Counted from the stretch's first letter, positions 37,612 through 47,170 are shown. The stretch is DNA of 64,000 nt from Vibrio sp. DW001 (GCF_029016285.1 NZ_CP091975.1:1426001-1490000), one strand, 5' to 3'. Notes: generated by a model not told the origin, from the letters alone. A program made the numbers and translations.

Positions 37612-38379
37612 GTGCCATTACCAGTGATAGATCCGAGCGCCCCTTGGCAAGAAGAATATCGTAGAGTCATTCAAGAATTGATTCCAGCGCTTGAAAGCGG
37701 GTTAGGTAGTAACCTCCATAGTATCTATCTTTATGGCAGCGTGGCGAGAAAGTGTGCCGTGCCGGGTAAATCTAATCTAGATTTAGTGGTGGTGACAAGA
37801 CGTCAACCGGATGCAAGGTTTCAGACGTTATTGAGCACGATAAAATGGCGATATAAAAAAGCATTCCCGTTGATCACTGACTTATCTTTTCAGTTCCCTT
37901 TGGTCAAAGATATTTTAGCGATAGAAAGTGTGATTACTTGGGGTTTCATGCTGAAACACTGTTGTGTTTGTGTTTCCGGCGATGATTTATCAACTCGTTA
38001 CGGCGAATTCGAGCCGAGTTGGGAGATCGCTAAGTTTTGGAATATGGATGTCGATGAGTGGATAGCAACTTATCGACAGAGAATCGTGCAAGCATCAAAC
38101 AGAGAAGAGCAAACTAAATTCCAAGTAATCATTGCTAAAAAATTACTCAGAGCAAGTTACTCCGTGATCATGAATAAAGACAAAGGATGGTATGACGATC
38201 CTACCGAATGCGGTGAGAAGTTTCTGAATTACTATCCGGACAAACATATAGATATTGAGCGGCTCAATATTCTTCTTTCAGGTAGATATATACCTAAACG
38301 CTCTACTATTGGGATCTTAGATAGTTACGGTAATTGGTTAGTCAAAGCTTATAAGAAAACAGAATTTAGGATTGGTTAG
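37612..38379 (+). CDS. Nucleotidyltransferase-fold protein (aminoglycoside adenylyltransferase-like)
   Basis: 255-residue protein with a GS...DxD nucleotidyltransferase core near its N-terminus: IYLYGSVARKCAVPGKSNLD. The catalytic pair that normally reads D-x-D reads N-L-D, so the first metal-binding Asp is Asn. The C-terminal part is helical (EEQTKFQVIIAKKLLRASYS), as in KNTase/ANT-type proteins. The start is GTG at 37612 with a weak ribosome-binding site. The same type of gene appears beside polB in Vibrio; its function is unknown, and resistance activity should not be assumed. Confidence 0.75.
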   Translation: MPLPVIDPSAPWQEEYRRVIQELIPALESGLGSNLHSIYLYGSVARKCAVPGKSNLDLVVVTRRQPDARFQTLLSTIKWRYKKAFPLITDLSFQFPLVKDILAIESVITWGFMLKHCCVCVSGDDLSTRYGEFEPSWEIAKFWNMDVDEWIATYRQRIVQASNREEQTKFQVIIAKKLLRASYSVIMNKDKGWYDDPTECGEKFLNYYPDKHIDIERLNILLSGRYIPKRSTIGILDSYGNWLVKAYKKTEFRIG

Positions 38380-38415
38380 TGCTAATCCAATGAGCATTAC
38401 AATGGTTCGCTGAAA

Positions 38416-40779
38416 TCAAAATAGGCCCAATTGTGGCGCGTTTATGCTTTCAAAGTCGAGTCCGATAAAGGGCAATATAGCATCGGCAACGGGCAATAGC
38501 TGCTTATCAATGTAATGCTGGTAATCAATTGCACTCTGTCTGTATTCTTCTGGTTCCGGCCCATTTAACGTAATTATGTATTCGATACGACCCCGGTTTT
38601 GATATTGAAGAGGTCTACCTAATTTTGCGTTAATGTCATCTGCCATACGAGCCGCTTTCACTTGAGGTGGTACGTTTTTTTGATACTCGCTGAGCTTACG
38701 CCTTAACCTTTTCTGGTAGGTTAGTTTATCGTCATACTCACCATTGAGCGTTGCTTCTACATAACGGCGAATATAATCAGTGGGATCAATATCATGAAAA
38801 ATCATTTCATAGAGTTCTTGTTGGAACTGTTGAGATAATACCGTCCAGTCGGTGCGCGCACTTTCTAGTCCTTTGAACACAATATGTTCTGCCTTTCCTT
38901 CGCCAATAAGTCCAGCATAGCGTTTCTTGGAACCTGTCTCTGAACCTCGAATTGTTGGCATCAAAAATTTTCGGTAATGGGTTTCATACTCAAGCTCTAA
39001 ACAAGAGGAGAGACCGTATTGCTGCTGTATATGGCTGGTCCACCAATCGTTTATGTGATCGATTAATTCGTTGCCTATTTTGTCTGCTTCAGATGTTGGT
39101 AAGGCGCGGGTCAGGGAGACAAAGGTTGAGTCGGTATCACCATAAATGACAATGTACCCTTTTTGTTCGATTAATTGCCTTGTGCGCTTCATTATTTCAT
39201 GACCGCGCATGGTTATAGAGGAAGCAAGGCGGACATCGAAAAAACGACAACCAGATGAGCCGAGCACGCCGTAAAAAGAGTTCATAATAATTTTTATCGC
39301 TTGCGAAAAAGCTTTTTCATTTTTTTTCTTGGCGTTATCTCTCGCTGACCATAAATCTTCTATCATTTTTGGGAGAAAGTGCTTGGTTCGGTGAAACTGC
39401 CCACCAACGAAACCTTCTACCGCTTGGTCTTGTTTATTCCCTACTGTTAGTTTGAGGCCTTCTACTAACCCTAGAGGATCAATTAAGAACGAACGGATGA
39501 TAGAAGGATAAAGGCTCTTAAAATCCAATACCAAAACGGAATCGTACAATCCCGGTAGAGAATCCATCACGTAGCCACCAGGACTGGCCTGCCAGTTTTC
39601 AGTCTGAAGGCTAGGGGCGACGTAGCCAGCCCGGTGAAGCTGTGGCAAATATAGATTAGTGAATGCGGCGACAGATCCGCCCATGCGGTCCAGTTCTATA
39701 CCAGTTAGTCTTGAACGTTCAATGGCAAATTCTATTAGATGGGTATGTTGGAAAATTCGATTTACCAACACACAGTCTTGCAAATTGTATTTTGCTAGTG
39801 CCGGCTTGTTATGGCGGAACATGTTGTTTATTTCCGCCATTCTGTCGTGGACGTTATGTATTGCCTTACCTTCGGAAAGCAGTTCTTGAGAAACGGACTC
39901 TAAAGACCAAGAACGGAACGAATAGGTGGCGGTTTTAAGCGTATCAATACCATCCAATACCACTCTACCAGGAATAGAAATGAACCCTTGCTGCGTTTGG
40001 TTGGATTGCCTGAAGTAAGCGTTTTGATTTCCTCTCCCAATGGTAAGTTTTAGTCCATTCCATTCAGCCCTTTTGACCAATAACCTGAAATCAAAATCTA
40101 CCACCATCCAACCAAGAATGAGGTCTGGGTCATATTGTTTAAACCAGTCAATGAGTGCGATTAATAGCATCTTTTCATTTTGAACCCATTGAACCGGGGT
40201 TTCGCAAGGCTCTGGTGAGCCAATCATAATCACACGATTATCAAGAGGCGAGGCCAATCCGACGGAATATAGAATGCCATTTTCTGAACATTCAATATCC
40301 AATGAGACATAGCTTAATTTCGGATGGTAAGTACCCTTACGGCATTTCGCTTGCGTTATTTGGGTGTAGCCATTTTTTTCAGTTCTATGACCGGTAAACT
40401 CAATGCCCCCCTGAATAAATCGTTCCATTAAATATCGGTCTGCTAGGCGAACGTCGGACTCGATTGTTTCGATATCATTAGAGGTGAGCAGAGCTAAGAT
40501 TTGGGTTTTTAGGTATTGGTTTTCGCTGTAGCAACCAACGACAGCATTTTGTTGAAAATCTTTTAATTCAAGCGGCCTAAATTCTAGTTTCTGTCCGTGT
40601 TCCAAGCAGAGGCTTTCGACTCTTGACAAGTCAGTGGCTTTTATGAAAAAAAGACTTTTCTCAGATTGAACCTTTAATTGAGTTGGCCCTTCGGGTGTAT
40701 TTAGCCACAGCTCAATCAAAGTTGACCCTTTGATGTCTCGGGCGTGGCGTGTAAGGATAAACCCTTTTCCTAGATTCAA
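38416..40779 (-). CDS. polB: DNA polymerase II
   Basis: Family B DNA polymerase with 3'-5' exonuclease, used in translesion and restart synthesis. 787 residues (E. coli 783). The exonuclease Exo I motif is SLDIECSE; polymerase motifs are DFKSLYPSIIRSF (A), KIIMNSFYGVLGS (B) and YGDTDSTFVSL (C), with KKRYAG near the thumb. In E. coli polB is LexA-controlled, but I could not find a CTG-N10-CAG box in the upstream gap here. Confidence 0.96.
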   Translation of the reverse strand: MNLGKGFILTRHARDIKGSTLIELWLNTPEGPTQLKVQSEKSLFFIKATDLSRVESLCLEHGQKLEFRPLELKDFQQNAVVGCYSENQYLKTQILALLTSNDIETIESDVRLADRYLMERFIQGGIEFTGHRTEKNGYTQITQAKCRKGTYHPKLSYVSLDIECSENGILYSVGLASPLDNRVIMIGSPEPCETPVQWVQNEKMLLIALIDWFKQYDPDLILGWMVVDFDFRLLVKRAEWNGLKLTIGRGNQNAYFRQSNQTQQGFISIPGRVVLDGIDTLKTATYSFRSWSLESVSQELLSEGKAIHNVHDRMAEINNMFRHNKPALAKYNLQDCVLVNRIFQHTHLIEFAIERSRLTGIELDRMGGSVAAFTNLYLPQLHRAGYVAPSLQTENWQASPGGYVMDSLPGLYDSVLVLDFKSLYPSIIRSFLIDPLGLVEGLKLTVGNKQDQAVEGFVGGQFHRTKHFLPKMIEDLWSARDNAKKKNEKAFSQAIKIIMNSFYGVLGSSGCRFFDVRLASSITMRGHEIMKRTRQLIEQKGYIVIYGDTDSTFVSLTRALPTSEADKIGNELIDHINDWWTSHIQQQYGLSSCLELEYETHYRKFLMPTIRGSETGSKKRYAGLIGEGKAEHIVFKGLESARTDWTVLSQQFQQELYEMIFHDIDPTDYIRRYVEATLNGEYDDKLTYQKRLRRKLSEYQKNVPPQVKAARMADDINAKLGRPLQYQNRGRIEYIITLNGPEPEEYRQSAIDYQHYIDKQLLPVADAILPFIGLDFESINAPQLGLF

Positions 40780-41065
40780 TTTGTAACCTTAGGTACTGAA
40801 CATGCTTGGATAGTAGCAATTATTGTTGGCAAATAGCCAGTTGGTAGCGTAGTGTTGTACCGAATAATTAACGATTGATATAAAAATCGACAATAAATTA
40901 ATTGGTTGATAATTAGTCACCATAAAAAATAATGAAAGTTTGTGCTACGACTCATATTGTAGCTAAGCATTCTTGTCTAAAATAGGTTAAAATCGTTATA
41001 GTATTGCGTTCCATTTCTCAAATTGAGATTCGGTTGGCAGAGGTTAGTAGTGTGGAGATACAAGT

Positions 41066-41710
41066 TTGATAAATGTTTTCCTTGTAGATGATCACGAGCT
41101 AGTTCGCACAGGGATAAGACGTATAATTGAAGACGTCCGTGGAATGAACGTAGCAGGGGAAGCTGAAAGCGGTGAAAATTCTGTAAAATGGTGTCGCAGC
41201 AATCATGCTGACGTCATACTCATGGACATGAATATGCCGGGTATTGGCGGTTTGGAAGCGACAAAAAAAATATTACGGTTTAATCCTGATGTAAAAATCA
41301 TTGTATTGACGGTACATACTGAAAATCCATTTCCGACAAAGGTGATGCAAGCAGGGGCTGCTGGTTATCTTACAAAGGGGGCTGCCCCAGACGAAATGGT
41401 GAACGCAATTCGAATGGTCCATAGCGGACAACGCTATATTTCCCCGGAAATTGCTCAACAGATGGCATTAAGTCAATTTTCTTCAGCATCTGAAAATCCA
41501 TTTAAAGATCTTTCGGAGCGTGAGTTACAGATCATGCTGATGATTACGAAAGGACAAAGAGTAACGGATATTTCAGAGCAACTAAATCTGAGTCCTAAAA
41601 CAGTCAACAGCTATCGCTATAGATTGTTCAGTAAATTAGATATCAATGGTGATGTGGAGTTAACTCATTTGGCCATTCGTCATGGAATGCTAGATACTGA
41701 GACATTGTAG
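41066..41710 (+). CDS. varA: VarA/UvrY/GacA response regulator
   Basis: NarL/FixJ-family response regulator of the BarA/VarS-UvrY pathway, which drives csrB-type small RNAs. 214 residues: receiver with phospho-acceptor Asp54 in [12 protein letters not shown] and Lys in YLTKGA, and a LuxR-type HTH at about 145-205 ([16 protein letters not shown]). The start is TTG at 41066, as known for uvrY in E. coli; GGAG lies 8-12 bases upstream. The TAG stop overlaps the GTG start of uvrC by one base. Confidence 0.95.
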   Translation: MINVFLVDDHELVRTGIRRIIEDVRGMNVAGEAESGENSVKWCRSNHADVILMDMNMPGIGGLEATKKILRFNPDVKIIVLTVHTENPFPTKVMQAGAAGYLTKGAAPDEMVNAIRMVHSGQRYISPEIAQQMALSQFSSASENPFKDLSERELQIMLMITKGQRVTDISEQLNLSPKTVNSYRYRLFSKLDINGDVELTHLAIRHGMLDTETL

Positions 41711-43542
41711 TGTCGAGTAGTTTTGATTCATCCTCTTTTCTAAATACTGTCACAAATCAGCCCGGCGTATACAGAATGTATAACGCCGAGTCTGATATTA
41801 TTTATGTGGGTAAAGCAAAAGACCTTAAAAAAAGGCTTTCTAGTTACTTCCGAAAAAATGTTGACGGTGAAAAAACGCGCGCGTTAGTTAGCCATATCGC
41901 AAAAATTGACGTTACTGTTACCCATACGGAAACAGAAGCTCTGATTCTTGAACACAACTATATTAAGCAGTATTTGCCCAAGTATAATGTGTTATTACGA
42001 GATGATAAATCCTATCCCTATATTTTCATAAGCACCCATAAACATCCCCGTTTGTCCTCTCATCGAGGCGCCAAAAAACGTAAGGGTGAGTATTTTGGTC
42101 CGTATCCCGATTCAGGTGCCGTTCGAGAAACATTACATTTGCTACAGAAAATATTCCCAGTAAGGCAGTGTGAAGATACCGTCTATGGTAACCGCACTCG
42201 GCCTTGCTTAATGTATCAAATCGGACGTTGCGCTGGGCCTTGTGTGTCTGATCTCATTAGCGATGATGAGTACTCCGAACTCGTCGGTATGGTTCGGCTG
42301 TTTTTGCAAGGCAAAGACAAACAAGTTATCTCTGAACTTGTCGACAAGATGGAGCAAGCTAGCATAGCGCTTCGATTTGAAGATGCGGCAAAACTAAGAG
42401 ATCAAATCCAAGCAATAAGAAGGGTGCAAGAACAACAGTTTGTCTCTGAAGATAGTATGGATGACTTGGATATTTTAGGTTTCGCGCAAGAAAATGGGCT
42501 AGCGTGTATTCATATATTGATGGTTAGACAAGGCAAAATATTAGGCAGCCGAAGTCACTTTCCCAAGATACCTAATAACACGGAAAGAGAAGAAGTGTTT
42601 TATAGCTTTTTGAGTCAGTACTATCTTGGGCACAATGAGGCGCGTACCATACCTACTCGTATCGTGCTAAATAAAGGATTGTTTACCGAAAGTGAACCAT
42701 TGCAAGAAGCGCTCACTAAGCTAGCAGGGCGGAAAGTGTCATTCCATCAAGATCCAACAGGGACCCGTGGACAGTACTTAAAACTCGCCAATACCAATGC
42801 GTTGACCGCTATTACAACCAAAATAAATCACAAGATGACGATCAGTCAGCGCGTATCGGCTCTGCAAGATGAGCTAGGCATCGAATCCATTCGTCGCATG
42901 GAGTGTTTTGATATAAGCCACACGATGGGTGAAAGTACCATCGCGTCTTGCGTAGTATTTAACCATGAAGGGCCAGTCAAGCAAGAGTATAGGCGTTACA
43001 ACATAACGGGTATTACGGGTGGGGATGATTATGCGGCGATGGGGCAAGTCCTGGATAGACGCTATAGTAAACAGCTAGATGTGGAGAAAATCCCTGATAT
43101 TGTTTTCGTCGACGGTGGTAAAGGCCAACTCAATCGCGCGCATCAAATTCTTTCTTCCCATTGGGAAGATTGGCCGAAACGTCCAAGGCTAATTGGTATT
43201 GCAAAAGGTGTAACGAGAAAGCCGGGTCTAGAAACATTGATCACGATTGAAGGCGATGAGTTTAACCTGCCTAGTGACGCGCCTGCACTACATTTAATTC
43301 AGCATATTAGAGATGAAAGTCATAATCATGCAATTGCGGGACATAGAGCAAAACGCGCGAAGACGAGAAGAACCAGTTCTTTAGAAGGCATTGAGGGCAT
43401 CGGACCCAAAAGACGCCAATCATTGCTCAAATTTATGGGTGGGCTTCAAGAACTCAAGCGAGCAAGTGTAGAAGATATAAGCAAAATACCGGGAATTAGT
43501 CTTTCTTTGGCAGAAAAGATACATCAGTCATTGAAAGAATAG
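41710..43542 (+). CDS. uvrC: Excinuclease ABC subunit C
   Basis: Makes the dual incisions in nucleotide excision repair. 610 residues. The N-terminal GIY-YIG nuclease ([20 protein letters not shown]), a UVR motif (about 205-235), the RNase H-like UvrC domain with [11 protein letters not shown] and [12 protein letters not shown], and C-terminal helix-hairpin-helix repeats ([20 protein letters not shown]) are in order. The start is GTG, overlapping the varA stop; pgsA follows after 46 bases. Confidence 0.97.
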   Translation: MSSSFDSSSFLNTVTNQPGVYRMYNAESDIIYVGKAKDLKKRLSSYFRKNVDGEKTRALVSHIAKIDVTVTHTETEALILEHNYIKQYLPKYNVLLRDDKSYPYIFISTHKHPRLSSHRGAKKRKGEYFGPYPDSGAVRETLHLLQKIFPVRQCEDTVYGNRTRPCLMYQIGRCAGPCVSDLISDDEYSELVGMVRLFLQGKDKQVISELVDKMEQASIALRFEDAAKLRDQIQAIRRVQEQQFVSEDSMDDLDILGFAQENGLACIHILMVRQGKILGSRSHFPKIPNNTEREEVFYSFLSQYYLGHNEARTIPTRIVLNKGLFTESEPLQEALTKLAGRKVSFHQDPTGTRGQYLKLANTNALTAITTKINHKMTISQRVSALQDELGIESIRRMECFDISHTMGESTIASCVVFNHEGPVKQEYRRYNITGITGGDDYAAMGQVLDRRYSKQLDVEKIPDIVFVDGGKGQLNRAHQILSSHWEDWPKRPRLIGIAKGVTRKPGLETLITIEGDEFNLPSDAPALHLIQHIRDESHNHAIAGHRAKRAKTRRTSSLEGIEGIGPKRRQSLLKFMGGLQELKRASVEDISKIPGISLSLAEKIHQSLKE

Positions 43543-43588
43543 TTTTTTTCCCGCACCATTACCTCGCGGTTTACAAGAGCTAACTATA

Positions 43589-44146
43589 ATGCGTTTTACC
43601 ATACCAAATATACTTACATTATTACGACTGGCATTAATACCAGTTTTAGTCATTGTTTTTTATCTTCCCTACAGTTGGGCCCCTTTTGCTGCGGCAATGG
43701 TCTTTTGGTTTGCTGCTGTTACAGATTATTTCGATGGCATGCTTGCCCGTAAACTGGGTCAAACTTCTCGCTTCGGTGCTTTTCTTGATCCTGTTGCTGA
43801 TAAGGTTATGGTCGCAACAGCCCTTATTTTAATTACAGAGCATTACGAGACTATCTGGATAACCATTCCAGCCGTCACCATGATTTCACGAGAGATCATT
43901 ATATCTGCATTGCGAGAATGGATGGCAGAAATTGGCAAGCGAGCTAGTGTGGCTGTTTCATGGGTTGGGAAAGTCAAAACCGTGGCGCAGATGTTTGCAT
44001 TGTGGGTGTTAATATGGCGTTATGATGATTGGATGGTTTGGGTTGGTTATGCGGCGCTTTACGTTGCAACGATACTAACTTATTGGTCTATGATTCAATA
44101 CCTAGCGGCAGCGAAGGGTGACCTGTTAGATAAAAAACACCAATAA
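43589..44146 (+). CDS. pgsA: CDP-diacylglycerol-glycerol-3-phosphate 3-phosphatidyltransferase
   Basis: Inner-membrane enzyme making phosphatidylglycerophosphate, the precursor of phosphatidylglycerol. 185 residues with about four helices. The CDP-alcohol motif D-G-x2-A-R-x8-G-x3-D-x3-D lies in [20 protein letters not shown] followed by VADK. It is the last gene of varA-uvrC-pgsA and is closed by a strong terminator; tRNA genes follow, as in many gamma-proteobacteria. Confidence 0.96.
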   Translation: MRFTIPNILTLLRLALIPVLVIVFYLPYSWAPFAAAMVFWFAAVTDYFDGMLARKLGQTSRFGAFLDPVADKVMVATALILITEHYETIWITIPAVTMISREIIISALREWMAEIGKRASVAVSWVGKVKTVAQMFALWVLIWRYDDWMVWVGYAALYVATILTYWSMIQYLAAAKGDLLDKKHQ

Positions 44147-44165
44147 GTCTAAGAATGATCGAAAG

Positions 44166-44188
44166 GCGAGCAGTGGCTCGCTTTTTTT
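44166..44188 (+). terminator. Rho-independent terminator after pgsA
   Basis: GCGAGC-AGTG-GCTCGC followed by seven T residues. Confidence 0.93.
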
Positions 44189-44334
44189 GTATCTAATGAA
44201 GGCAAGTAGGGTATTAGATACGAGAATGGTCAAGTTATCTTACGGATTTATAGCGAATTTATGCGACTAAAGTAATCAATCTTAACAGAACTGATCGCAA
44301 AGTAACCAAACGATACAAAAAAATAAAAATAGTG

Positions 44335-44362
44335 TTGACTCACCTCGGCGAATCCGTAAAAT
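44335..44362 (+). promoter_or_regulatory. Sigma-70 promoter of the tRNA-Cys/tRNA-Gly unit
   Basis: TTGACT, 16-base spacer, TAAAAT, then a GC-rich discriminator (GCCTCCC), typical of stringently controlled stable-RNA promoters. Confidence 0.85.
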
Positions 44363-44417
44363 GCCTCCCGTACTCAAGAGGAACTGAATAAGTTTCTCTG
44401 GCAAGAAGAGATACAAC

Positions 44418-44491
44418 GGCGCGTTGGCAGAGAGGCTATGCAGCGGATTGCAAATCCGTGGACCTCGGTTCGATTCCGGGACGCGCCTCCA
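44418..44491 (+). tRNA. cysT: tRNA-Cys (anticodon GCA)
   Basis: 74 bases with complete cloverleaf: acceptor GGCGCG.../CGCGCC, anticodon loop ATTGCAAAT with GCA, T loop TTCGATT, encoded CCA. It is the first tRNA of the cluster after pgsA. Confidence 0.97.
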
Positions 44492-44510
44492 TTTCTTTAT
44501 GGAATGAATT

Positions 44511-44586
44511 GCGATACTAGCTCAGTTGGTAGAGCGCAACCTTGCCAAGGTTGAGGTCATCGGTTCGAACCCGATGTATCGCTCCA
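44511..44586 (+). tRNA. glyW: tRNA-Gly (anticodon GCC), copy 1
   Basis: 76 bases with acceptor GCGATAC/GTATCGC, anticodon GCC in CCTTGCCAAGG, T loop TTCGAAC and encoded CCA. It differs from the copy at 47014 only at acceptor pair 5-68 (T:A here, C:G there). Confidence 0.97.
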
Positions 44587-44597
44587 ATTTGTAAAAA

Positions 44598-44627
44598 AGC
44601 CTTAGCAGGAATGCTAGGGTTTTTTTA
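44598..44627 (+). terminator. Rho-independent terminator after tRNA-Gly copy 1
   Basis: A CCTTAGCA/TGCTAGGG stem with GGAA loop and seven T residues. The same hairpin follows the second tRNA-Gly at 47102. Confidence 0.9.
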
Positions 44628-44675
44628 CGTCTGGATATTGATGAAACAACACTGGTCAATATCAAACAGTAGAAT

Positions 44676-44704
44676 CAAAAAAGGAAGCACAAGTGCTTCC
44701 TTTT
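44676..44704 (-). terminator. Rho-independent terminator of the CBM48 gene
   Basis: AAAAGGAAGCAC and GTGCTTCCTTTT with a 2-base loop; on the minus strand it runs into six T residues, 22 bases after the stop of the minus-strand gene. Confidence 0.88.
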
Positions 44705-44726
44705 GGAATAGGATTGTTTTCGTCTA

Positions 44727-45029
44727 CTACGCAGCTTCTACTGTCGAAATTAGACTGTTGTCAGTGCCAAAGCTATTTCTTACATAGTCATCTGCAGCTT
44801 GATCGTTCTCCCAGCTTTCACCATCGATTAGATAGCGGAATTGGAACGTGTCACCTTTTGGCAAACGAAGCTTTAAAGTGAATGCTTTGTTCTTTTTGTT
44901 CAATTTCATTGGAGTCGCTTCCCAACTATTGAAATCACCTGCGATTGCGACACTGGTTTCTTCACTTTGAGGCCACTCGAATGTTACTTCTACTTCGTCT
45001 TTAGTTTTAAAAAAGCGCTTCTTCAACAT
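44727..45029 (-). CDS. Isolated glycogen-binding (CBM48 / isoamylase early-set) domain protein
   Basis: 100-residue cytoplasmic protein that is almost entirely an early-set glycogen-binding domain like the AMPK beta subunit: VAIAGDFNSWEATPMKL, FTLKLRLPKGDTFQFRYLID with the carbohydrate-contacting Trp residues. It has no catalytic domain, and no glycogen genes are nearby. It may modulate glycogen metabolism or carbohydrate sensing; the role is unknown. It is a free-standing gene with its own terminator. Confidence 0.88.
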   Translation of the reverse strand: MLKKRFFKTKDEVEVTFEWPQSEETSVAIAGDFNSWEATPMKLNKKNKAFTLKLRLPKGDTFQFRYLIDGESWENDQAADDYVRNSFGTDNSLISTVEAA

Positions 45030-45422
45030 TTATTTTTCCTATAGATACCAAACATAATGCCTAATTTGTAGTCGATTTTGTGACGCAGTTCAAGTCTTTT
45101 TAACATTACTGTGGTTTCTGATGTTGGCGATTATCGTAGTACATCGTATGGTTTTGGGGACGAACATATGTTAACCCTATGCTGCGTAAGGATTAATTGA
45201 CAAATAAGCAATTGATATTGTGTGTAAAAATTAAAATGATATTTTTAGAAAGTATTTGTGTCAGCAGTGTGAATTGCGTTTCCTACTGGATAAATGTTAT
45301 TAGAAGGCAATACGTTTAGGTCTGAATAAAGGAAGCAATTAACACAATCATTGTTTATGTGCTGTAATTGTTAATACACTCTACAGGTATGAACCTGTTA
45401 TCTTTATATATCGGAAAAATAA
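45030..45422. other. Intergenic region between divergent CBM48 and HDOD genes
   Basis: 393 AT-rich bases with no supported gene. A TTGACA at about 45198-45203 could be a -35 for the downstream gene but has no good -10. No repeat or RNA gene was recognised. Confidence 0.5.
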
Positions 45423-46664
45423 TTGCCTAAAGAAAGTACAGCCGATCGATTATTCACGAGTAAACGGTACAACGCCGAAGCCGAGAGTGTCGCTAGAAAA
45501 ATAGCTGAGCAGACTTTAATACGACATGCTCAATGGCTTGTTAGTATGCGATATTTGGTGGATCAAGCCGATGTAGACACCATATTAAGCGCTCAAGGTG
45601 AGTATTGTGAATCGGTTATTTTTGAAGAAAAAGAACGTATCACGGAAAATCAAAGAGTGCTTTTGCAGTGCGAAAAATTAAAAGTAATTGAAAGGCAGGA
45701 GCGATTAGAAGAGCGGCAGTTCATTTTAGATAAAGTGGTAACACGTGTTGCAATGAAAACAGAGAGGCTGATGATAGAGAAGCTTTCTACATTATCGGTT
45801 GATAGACTTATTTGGGGCTTTCCGCAGTTTGACCATTTCAGTTCATTTGCTTATTCCACCTCATTAAATTTTTCAAAGCTAGGTTCATTAACCGCGTTAA
45901 GCCAGTCGCTTAAATCTAACGTACTTGACCTGGTTGGTAATTCAAAGTTTTGCGAGTTGCTTGGTAAATTTCCTAAACACACGAACGACCCTAACGTTGC
46001 CATTGGTTATATCGGTATCAATAACTGCCGTAGGCTATTTCCAGTATTAATGGCGAAGCCGTTGCTCAGATGGTCAGATAAAAACACCAAAATAATGTCA
46101 CCCAAGTTATGGCAGCAACTGATTGTTACCGCGAACGTCACAAGATTACGCTTAGTAAAAGCAGGGTATAAGGAGCCTGACGAAGGTATTCTTCTCGGAA
46201 CCATTCGTTCCTTAGCGCAAATCGCCATTTGTAATTATTTTTCGCAATTCTTTGAAGACGCGCTTGTCAGCGTAATGAAAGAGTGTAGAGAGAATGAAGA
46301 TATGGAATCTTATTTTGCGTGCGCAGAAGTAAAACCAACCTTAGCCGTATTACCTAATGTTATTTATAAACTAGATAGACTATTGACCGAGAGGATAGTT
46401 CAACATATAGAATGGGACCAACGAGTCTTGCACTTACGGGGCGCTTTACTGGAAGACGTATCCGGTACACCTATATTGAAGAGAAGCTTGCATGGCGTTG
46501 CCTTAGGGCAGGCTAGGGCATTTGCTATCTACGACATGTTAGACAGAAGCTCGGCGTTTGTAGATAAACACGCACCTTACTGGTTTGCAAATGTCCAATT
46601 AGATGGTGAAGCGCTTAACGCATTAAAAAATAGTAACCCCGGTAAGTTGACGCTTTCTATGTAG
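45423..46664 (+). CDS. Degenerate HDOD-domain protein with coiled-coil N-terminus
   Basis: 413-residue soluble protein. Residues about 60-125 form a charged coiled coil (FEEKERITENQRVLLQCEKL and following). The middle (about 175-290) resembles the HDOD domain, with AIGYIGINNCRRLFPVLM and, after a Trp (SPKLWQQLIVTANVTRLRLV), DEGILLGTIRSLAQIAICNY where HDOD proteins have the AFLAGLLHDIG-like helix. No HD metal pair remains. HDOD proteins are regulatory scaffolds. The start appears to be TTG at 45423 with a weak ribosome-binding site; an internal ATG at about 45546 is an alternative. Family assignment is by pattern only. Confidence 0.62.
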   Translation: MPKESTADRLFTSKRYNAEAESVARKIAEQTLIRHAQWLVSMRYLVDQADVDTILSAQGEYCESVIFEEKERITENQRVLLQCEKLKVIERQERLEERQFILDKVVTRVAMKTERLMIEKLSTLSVDRLIWGFPQFDHFSSFAYSTSLNFSKLGSLTALSQSLKSNVLDLVGNSKFCELLGKFPKHTNDPNVAIGYIGINNCRRLFPVLMAKPLLRWSDKNTKIMSPKLWQQLIVTANVTRLRLVKAGYKEPDEGILLGTIRSLAQIAICNYFSQFFEDALVSVMKECRENEDMESYFACAEVKPTLAVLPNVIYKLDRLLTERIVQHIEWDQRVLHLRGALLEDVSGTPILKRSLHGVALGQARAFAIYDMLDRSSAFVDKHAPYWFANVQLDGEALNALKNSNPGKLTLSM

Positions 46665-46676
46665 TTTTAATTCTAA

Positions 46677-46715
46677 ATGACTATTTTTTCCTCTTTGAGA
46701 TTAAAAAATAGTCAT
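46677..46715 (+). terminator. Stem-loop after the HDOD gene
   Basis: ATGACTATTTTTT (46677-46689) and its perfect complement (46703-46715) around a 13-base loop, immediately after the stop. The stem is AT-rich. Confidence 0.5.
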
Positions 46716-46741
46716 ACGGTTAAAAAGTTAATAATTTTTGG

Positions 46742-46769
46742 TTGACTCATTTTCTGAATCCAGTAAAGT
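46742..46769 (+). promoter_or_regulatory. Sigma-70 promoter of the tRNA-Leu/tRNA-Gly unit
   Basis: TTGACT, 16-base spacer, TAAAGT, followed by a GC-rich discriminator (ACAGCCCTG), the same layout as the tRNA-Cys promoter. Confidence 0.75.
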
Positions 46770-46892
46770 ACAGCCCTGTTCTGGAAGCGAAGATAAATGC
46801 TTTATAGAAACGAAATTTGTGATATTGATTCGTCAGTATCAAGATGGTGTCTAACTAAAATCAGTTAGTAGCATAGCAAGAAAGAATTGCGT

Positions 46893-46979
46893 GCCCTGGT
46901 GGTGGAATTGGTAGACACAAGGGATTTAAAATCCCTCGGCGTTCGCGCTGTGCCGGTTCAAGTCCGGCCCGGGGCACCA
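46893..46979 (+). tRNA. leuZ: tRNA-Leu (anticodon TAA), copy 1
   Basis: 87-base class II tRNA with long variable arm (CGGCGTTCGCGCTG), anticodon loop TTTAAAA (TAA), T loop TTCAAGT and encoded CCA. It is identical to the copy at 63001-63087. Confidence 0.97.
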
Positions 46980-47013
46980 TCTAATAAAGTCTGTATTCGA
47001 TGAATACAGCACT

Positions 47014-47089
47014 GCGACACTAGCTCAGTTGGTAGAGCGCAACCTTGCCAAGGTTGAGGTCATCGGTTCGAACCCGATGTGTCGCTCCA
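47014..47089 (+). tRNA. tRNA-Gly (anticodon GCC), copy 2
   Basis: 76 bases, identical to the copy at 44511 except for a compensated acceptor pair (C5:G68). Encoded CCA is present. It lies 34 bases after tRNA-Leu and shares its promoter. Confidence 0.97.
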
Positions 47090-47101
47090 ATTTGTAAAAA
47101 A

Positions 47102-47129
47102 GCCTTAGCAGAAATGCTAGGGCTTTTTT
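47102..47129 (+). terminator. Rho-independent terminator after tRNA-Gly copy 2
   Basis: GCCTTAGCA-GAAA-TGCTAGGGC followed by six T residues; a near-copy of the hairpin at 44598. Confidence 0.92.
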
Positions 47130-47170
47130 ACGTCTAGACTTCTATGCCAATCACGTTCGTCATTCCTAAA

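Noticed and set aside
40780..41065. LexA (SOS) box upstream of polB
   Set aside because: polB is SOS-induced in E. coli, but no CTG-N10-CAG motif of acceptable quality was found in the gap.
44542..44787. 81-codon open frame after tRNA-Gly
   Set aside because: It starts inside the tRNA-Gly gene and crosses two terminators and the end of the CBM48 gene.
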